From Caldifarciminota bacterium RBG_13_43_14 (GTDB lineage: Bacteria > Hydrothermota > Tepidihabitantia > SM23-42), in assembly GCA_001771735.1 (NCBI GenBank), contig MEUM01000061.1, positions 1 to 8,986 on the forward strand: 8,986 bases of DNA. The letters are read 5' to 3'. The translations under genes were made by a program, and so were the position numbers. Positions 1 through 6,800 of the stretch are shown one piece after another. Position 1 is the first letter of the stretch, and each line of letters begins with the position of its first letter. The notes under the pieces are model-generated. The model searched no databases. It saw nothing but the letters and a program-made list of their open reading frames with translations, and had not been told where the DNA came from.

Positions 1-668
1 GTGATTTCTGGGTTTTGAAAATCGACACAAATGGAAATTATTCATGGGGCCAAACATATGGCACTATTGATCGGGATGAGGCCTATTCTATCAGTGAAGT
101 TCGTGAAGGCGGTTACATTGTAGCTGGGAACAAGCAAGATGCGGAAGGAAATTACGATATATGGATTATACGAATTAATGCAACCGGTACTATTATAGAA
201 TGGGAACAAACCTATAATAAAGGAGACTATGATGAAGCCAATGAAATATATCAGACATCCGATGGTGGTTTTATTGTTTCAGGGTATACGGATTATAATT
301 CAGGAGAGTGCTGGATATTAAAACTCGATGCGGATGGGAATGTTCTATGGGAAAAACTCTACGGAGGCGGTTACACCGATAAAGCGTATTCCATTAATCA
401 GACAACGGACGACGGATATATAGTCGCCGGGTATACGTATTCATATGCCACGTTAGACACTGACATGTATATACTGAAATTGAACTCAGCGGGCGACATG
501 GAATGGGAAAAAACATTTGATGGCGAATACCAGCATGAAGATGCCGTGCGTTCAATACAACAAACTTCAGATGGCGGATATATTGTCGCCGGTTTTACGA
601 CAACATATACAAATAAAACGGATATATGGTTAATAAAACTCAATAACACAGGTGAAGTTGTACAATGA
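1..668 (+). CDS. Beta-propeller-like repeat protein, 3' part (5' end outside window)
   Basis: The frame is open from the left edge (first whole codon at position 3) to a TGA at 666-668, so the true start lies upstream. The TTG at 15 is internal to a repeat and not a credible start. The product consists of units with the pattern D-x-W-[IL]-[IL]-[KR]-[IL]-[DN]-x-x-G-x-x-x-W-x-[QK], then D-E/K-A-x-S-I, then T-S-D-G-G-Y-I-V-A-G-[YF]-T. Copies begin at 3, 156, 309 and 462, and a partial one at 621. This layout, with a half blade at the C-terminus, is typical of beta-propeller repeat proteins of bacterial envelopes and secretomes (delta-60/SBBP-like), where the last strand often closes the ring. 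No catalytic residues are visible and no function can be assigned. The propeller fold is inferred from the repeat pattern. A secreted or surface location is likely from the family type, but the signal peptide would be outside the window. Confidence 0.88.
   Translation, partial: DFWVLKIDTNGNYSWGQTYGTIDRDEAYSISEVREGGYIVAGNKQDAEGNYDIWIIRINATGTIIEWEQTYNKGDYDEANEIYQTSDGGFIVSGYTDYNSGECWILKLDADGNVLWEKLYGGGYTDKAYSINQTTDDGYIVAGYTYSYATLDTDMYILKLNSAGDMEWEKTFDGEYQHEDAVRSIQQTSDGGYIVAGFTTTYTNKTDIWLIKLNNTGEVVQ
3..665 (+). repeat. Four tandem 51-53-residue propeller-type blades plus a partial fifth
   Basis: The D-[FIM]-[WY]-[VI] strand (C-W-I in the third copy) recurs at 3, 156, 309, 462 and 621, giving spacings of 153, 153, 153 and 159 bases. 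The conserved D-G-[GF]-[YF]-I-V-[AS]-G strand is degenerate only in the first copy, where it reads R-E-G-G-Y-I-V-A-G. The copies differ at many positions, so this is an old protein-level repeat and not a recent DNA duplication. More blades probably lie upstream of the window. Confidence 0.85.
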
Positions 669-674
669 TGATAT

Positions 675-696
675 CGCCTCATGATGCCATGAGGCG
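675..696 (+). terminator. Candidate terminator hairpin after the propeller gene
   Basis: CGCCTCATG (675-683) and CATGAGGCG (688-696) form a perfect 9-bp stem around a 4-base loop, beginning 6 bases after the upstream stop codon. Six of the nine pairs are G-C. The downstream sequence is AT-rich (GATTATATATT) but lacks a clean run of T, so this is a weak intrinsic terminator or an mRNA 3'-end stabilising hairpin. It could leave some read-through into the large gene at 748. Confidence 0.55.
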
Positions 697-734
697 GATT
701 ATATATTGATAAGGAAGTAACGAGGGAAAAGCCC

Positions 735-739
735 GGAGG
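735..739 (+). promoter_or_regulatory. Ribosome binding site GGAGG for the large gene
   Basis: GGAGG lies 8 bases before ATG 748, which is ideal spacing. It decides the start: the ATG at 740 is in another frame and too close to the GGAGG, whereas 748 is followed at once by a convincing lipoprotein signal sequence. Confidence 0.85.
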
Positions 740-747
740 ATGCCATT

Positions 748-813
748 ATGGGAAAAAAGATATTTTATAAATCAGCAATTATTTACATATTATTTTTTTT
801 AAGTCTGGGATGT
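748..813 (+). other. Lipoprotein signal peptide, lipidated Cys22
   Basis: The first residues M-G-K-K...Y-K are basic. A hydrophobic core follows (A-I-I-Y-I-L-F-F), then L18-S19-L20-G21-C22. Cleavage before Cys22 by signal peptidase II is predicted. The box is looser than the enterobacterial L-[AS]-[GA]-C consensus but fits the relaxed spirochaete type. The protein is therefore expected to be exported by Sec and anchored by lipid in an outer or inner membrane. No sorting signal was identified. Confidence 0.85.
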
Positions 814-3800
814 TATGAAAACAGCACCCTGGAAAAGGCATCAGGATTGTTGTTTTTCAACACGTTGACTTCCCACACGGAAACGCATATGGTGAAAGCC
901 ATACCCGCTTCTATTATTGAGGAAAAAGCGGATACTTCAAAATCTAATGAAAAAGAAGAAACTATAGCCTACGCTAACAATATGTGGGACCTTTTTGACT
1001 CAAACACTACTACTGTTTTTTCAACCTCGGGAACTGTTACATATAAAATCTCATTTGATGCGGATATTGATCTTATTCGCATGAAAATATACGGGAATAC
1101 ATCATATAAAATAAACGTCTATTCAAAATCAGGGGACGAGTCGAGCATAATTAAGCCCCTGTGCGTAAATGAAAATAATTTAAAGGATTCATGGAATAAC
1201 CTTACCGCCGATGAGACCATACGCACCGATACGCTTGTACTGGAAATCACACCTAAAGGAGAAAGCGGCATCCGGGAAATAGAGTTTTGGAAAGAAGAAT
1301 CAATTAATCTCGACAATGATGCGATACAATCGAATTTGGCAACGGTCGGGTCATACAGTGACCTTGCAGGCATAGCTAAAAAAAGCATTGTTCATATAAA
1401 CAGTACCATAGCTCTTCCACAGGAACTTTCCATATCAAATAATAAAGATGAAAACAATAGAGCTATAATACACGTGCCGCTGTCTTTGAATCCGATTCTC
1501 CTGAATCGCGCATTCATTATCTATCGAGCAAAGAATATATCAACGCCCCTCGCTATCGAGCGGCGTATCAACAACCTGTCATGGAGCGGCGGGCATGATG
1601 TCCCCCAAGTGACCGATTCTTCCGGTGAATGGATTGATCTTTTTGAGGAGATAAATCCGCAGTGGCTTGTTCAGGGCGATAATATCGTAGAGTTCAGAAC
1701 AGACAAAGCCGACATCTCCATTCAGGACCTGAAGCTTGTGTATGTAACGGATACAGGTTGGAATAGGGTGATTTCATGCTCCAAGCCCGAATTGTATGAT
1801 TCTGATATCAGTACCGGCAGTGATGTAACGTACGATGAAAATCTGGAATGTAAATTCGAACGGAGTATACAGCCCGAAAAAGTAATGTTTTATTTAACGA
1901 AAAAAGCAAACGCGAAAGTTCAACTTCAATACCTCAATAGCGGACAATGGCTTACCATAAAAAATGGCTGGAGCGCAGGTATATCCTCAATGGAGCCGGG
2001 CTGGAACAGCATGGATATTCCCGTGCCGGTAGTAACTTCAGCATTGCGCCTTCAGTTTGTTTCGAACGGTGCAAACAACGTCAACAATAACGCGGTCAAT
2101 CTGGGAGAGATCAGGATGTGCGGCAGCCCTGTTGGCGATCCTAATTCAGAGCCGCGCATTGTCATAGGCTATCCGCGAAACGGCGAATATTACGGCCGCA
2201 ACGCTTACATTCAGGGATTCGTTTCTTCCAAGTATCAATCTCAAATAACCATTGAAGGAAAAACATCCGAACAAAACGTGCAGGATAATTCGTTCAGCGT
2301 TGCCCTCTCAAAGGATGGAACAAGGTTCTCGTCGCAGAATGATGATGATTCCTGGGAGCCGGTGATATATGCTCTTAATAATAGATTTACTATTAATGAA
2401 AAGATACAGCTTTATAAAAACCTGCTCAGCACAACCCAGGGATCATCGACCGGAACAAATACCGGCGGGAGCGGCGGTACAGGATCCAATACCGGTGGAA
2501 ACAACAATGGATATACTGTCGAAGTTGATCCCGGCATCGCGAAGACCATATCGTATGGGCCGATAACTATTGAGATACCGGCAGGCGCGACCGATGAGAA
2601 GATCACTATAACAATAATACCCCTCACCAAAAGTGAAATCGCGACACTTAATCCGGGAATGATCAATGTAACCTTTCCGGCCGCAGGATACAGATTCCTT
2701 GTAAATGGGAAAGCTCATTATTCATTTAAAAAACCGATTCTGATATCTTTCACGTATGGGAAAACCCTGCTTCTTCAAGGGCAGAGTGATAATGACGTCT
2801 TCATGTATTATTATGATGAAGCTGGAAAGACATGGAAGCGTCTGAAGCGCGTCAACACCGGTACGCCAAAAAACACGCAAACAAACAGCTCGACGCAGAC
2901 TATAAGCGTATCGAGTAACAATGTATCGGACTCAAGCTCATCCGGACTTATTACCTCAGAAACAGACCATTTTACCGATATAATAAATGCTACAATTACG
3001 GTACCGGAAAATCCCGACCCACTTCTTTATAATCCCAATTCGATCAAGGATATCAAGGCCGGGAATCCAATGGATGGTATCAATATTATTCAACCGCCGG
3101 CTCCCAACAATATGGGCGATGTAAGATTAGAATACCCGATCGATGTTCCTCCAGGCAGAAAAGGCATGCAGCCGAATGTAGCGGTGATCTATAATTCCGG
3201 GCACAAGAATGGATGGCTGGGAGTGGGATGGGATATACCGATCAGGGCTATAACGTATGATACCAAAAATGGCATACCGCGATATAAACAGGAATACGCG
3301 CAGTATGATCTATATCTTCTTGATGATGAAGAGATTGTACCAGTCGGGAATGGAAGGTATCAATTGCGAGTTGAAGGAAGATTTAGCAGAATTATTAGAT
3401 ATGGTGATGCTTATACTAATTATTACTGGGAAGTAACGGATAAAAGCGGCACGAAATATGTGTACGGCCGGAGCAATAATGCACGACTTAAAAATTATCG
3501 CGAACCAGGAAACATATTCAAGTGGTGCCTGGAGAAGATTGAAGACGCAAATGGGAATTCAATTCTTTTTTCATATTTCCATGATGATTTACTTCCGGCA
3601 AGCGGTGAACCTTCAAGTCAGATATATCTTGAAGAAATTACCTATACGGGAAGAGGAGACTCGCCCGGGCCATATAAATTACAATTCGTGCGCGATGATG
3701 GCGGACGGAGTGATAAAATTATCGATTGCAGGGGCGGATTCAAAATTGAAACACGATACCGGCTGAATGCTATTAATATCGTATACGATAATGCTATTAT

Positions 3801-6800
3801 TAGGCAGTATGTTATAACGTATAACCCCAAAGGATTTTTTGAAAAAACAACAGTGAAAAGTATAGATCAATATGGAAAAGGCGGCATTATAAATCCATAT
3901 GGGAAGTTTAATACCCATATTTTTGAATATCATGACAATGAAATTGATTTCACAGAAACAAGTTCACTATTTCATGATTTATTTGATAATGGACACGATG
4001 TAGCAGATGAAAACGGCAGGTATTTCAACCTGGGAAATATCTTCAATCAAACCGGATCATATTCAGCTACAAACGCCTATGCAGGTTTATGTAGTATGGT
4101 TGGTTTTGCTTCATTATCAGGTACTCGCAATTCAATTGGAATTTCAGTCGGCTCATCAACATCTAACAATGATATTAAATTACAGATGATCGATATCGAT
4201 GGAGACGGTCTGGTCGATCAGGTCTATTCGTTGAATGATAAGGATACTGTAGATATCCTACAGAGAGGGGTATACTATCGTAAAAATATGGGTATGAATT
4301 CAGGTAATTATCAATTTGATTCGCCCAAGAAGATTCAATTCTTATCTGATAATCTGTACAATATCGGCCATAGTACCGCAAAAACTGATGCGACAGGCGA
4401 ACAGCTTCATTGGGGGAATATTCATATTATTAATGATGTTTTAGATACAACCTCTATTAACCAGTCATACTTTATGGATGTAAATGGAGATGGCTATACC
4501 GATTTTGTATATTGCGATGAGACAGGCAGCACTATTTTTTACAACAAAGGTATTAATGAAAATGGTGAACTGGATTTTTCCGATTCTCCACCGGCCGGTT
4601 TTGATTCAGGAAGCAGCGGAGTATCGGTGAATTGGTCATCCGCATCATCCAGTTCCGTGAGCGAGAAATTGAATAAATTCCACCGTGATGATCCGGTACT
4701 GATGTGGCGGGCGCCCTATAGCGGCAAGGTAGAAATTACAGGAAATGCCCGCCTCATACCCAAAGCGCAGTTAAAGAGTGGAAGCGCTGAATATTCAACA
4801 AATGACGGCGTTCACATAAGTATACAGAAGGGCGGCGTTGTGCTCTGGTCAGCTGATCTCGCTCCTGCAGGCAATCAACCGGTAACGCCTTCCGGTGTGG
4901 ATAATGTTGACGTGAACGCCGGCGATCAAATATATTTCCGGATTAATTCGATATATGATGGGTCATTCGACTGCGTTGAATGGAATCCTATCATTGAATA
5001 CAAAGGTGTTGATTCCGATCTTGTTGATGAAAATCTTTTTCCCGTATACCGATACAGCGCGCTTTCAGATTTCAGCACAGCGGGCGCGTTGGAATCAACG
5101 CTTCCCCTTCTGAAAGGGACACTGCGGTTAGAGGGGACAGTTATAAAAAATGGTATCACGTCTGATGATGTGAATATCCATATAACTACAACAGACGTTA
5201 ATGGCATCACAACCACAATTCTTTTATACAATATTCCGGGTGATATGACAGGAGAAATTAATATTGGACTGCCAGTTGAACGATCCTCAAACGGCGGTGA
5301 GCAATTACTGTGTAGAATGACCTCGGATACGCCGATTGACTGGTCAAAATTAAAATTTAAACCTAAAGTGACGTATACTGCAATTGAAGGAGTTGACACA
5401 GTTTATGATGAAGAAGGTAATTATCGGTTTGTTTATGAGGTCCCGGTTTCAATAAATATGTATCCCGATCATGACCCGGATCCGATATTCCCTCATCTGG
5501 TGACCGCTGCAAAAGCAGGCAGGGCTCGTGTTGTGTATACTATCGATCCCTTAGTGCCGGCTGATCCGCTTATGCCGGATGATTATATAGCGAATATATC
5601 CATTGCTATGAAAAAAAATGGCAGCCTTGTTATAAAAGAAAAGGGGACGGTGCTCAAGAGCGGCGGTGGGAATATAACAATTGATGAGGAACTTGATCTT
5701 TCCGCAGGCGACAGGCTGTATTTCGTGTGCGCCTCTGATCGTTATGATTTCACCAAGTATGTTCAGCTCGGTATCCCGCGGATTTATTATAAAGCTGATG
5801 AAATAAAACAAGCCGACGGGACAATTATCCGTCCTAGCGTAGACGTTAACTCTATGGTTTATAGAGCAAGTAAAGAACATAATGCCTTTGCAGGAGGATA
5901 CCGCTCGTGGTATTTTGGCCGCTGGAATGGAGAAAAAGACCCCCTCGATCCTGCTCAAATGATATTCCCCGATATGAGCAACCTTGATGGCATTGACAAT
6001 TTTGAGAATCTCAGCGATGAAGAGATGTCCCTGTTGGGAAATACAATCGGTGAAAAAATAAAGACCTTCTCTGCCATGAAACTATCGGTTAACGATGTAA
6101 TCCGGACCGGGACTACGGAATGCGTGTGGACCGGCATGGATCCCGATTGCTGGATCGGAGCGGTTCAAAATCCGGAAGACGTGAATAATTCAATGTTCGC
6201 CATGAGTTCCACGCGGGTGATAAAAAAATATATTCCGCCTGCGAGCCAATCTTCGCCAGGAGCACAGGTTCAGCGTGTAACTCCGATAATTTCAAAAACA
6301 TTAACAACCCGACCGGAAATAATGTCAAGCAACGGTTATTCTATTTCTTATTTTATCCAAAGATATATGGAAAAATATTATGAACTTATGATTTGGGCTG
6401 CAGCTACTAAAAACTTCAATATTCATGTGCCATTTCCTGATGTATATGCATATTATATTGGTAATTTTACCAATTCACGGTTTGTCAACAGCGAAATTGT
6501 TCAATCGTTCAGCTTTACCAATAATATTCTCAATTCAATGGATTATAATGGTGATAACTATCCAGATATAATCATTAATACAGAAGGGCAAGCGGGGGTA
6601 TATTATACAAAACCTGATGGATCAGTTGATGAAAGCATTAGCGACATTGGACCATTTATGATGAATACAAATGTCGGCAGTTCAGTGTTTACAGATTATA
6701 CAATAACGCCCGCCCCGAAATTAAAAAGCGAAGACGAGAATGTAGGAATACCGTCAGAAAAAGCTTATAATAAACTTGTATCATACTTTGATTCTCCTGA

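Noticed and set aside
15..17. TTG at 15 as the start of the first gene
   Set aside because: The frame is open upstream to the window edge, the TTG is inside a conserved repeat strand (D-F-W-V-L-K-I-D), and no ribosome site precedes it.
702..707. TATATT as a -10 box for the large gene
   Set aside because: No acceptable -35 element lies about 17 bases upstream, where the hairpin sits, and AT-rich hexamers are common in this DNA.
2369..2718. Short forward and reverse frames over the Gly/Thr linker region
   Set aside because: The + frame of the large gene continues cleanly through here with family-typical domains on both sides. The overlapping frames are low-complexity shadows.
3031..3960. SpvB-type ADP-ribosyltransferase activity
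   Set aside because: Only the N-terminal SpvB/TcaC domain is present. The catalytic R-S-E-x-E part of SpvB is C-terminal, and no such domain follows within the window.
5611..5618. A8 run as a programmed frameshift or phase-variation site
   Set aside because: It lies mid-gene in AT-rich coding DNA, encodes ordinary Met-Lys-Lys-Asn, and the reading frame continues with conserved pattern on both sides. No slippery-site structure was seen.
4926..5958. Reverse-strand open frames (for example 4926-5399 and 5551-5958)
   Set aside because: They lie entirely opposite the large gene, have no recognisable domains or ribosome sites, and their translations are shadows of a well-supported forward frame.
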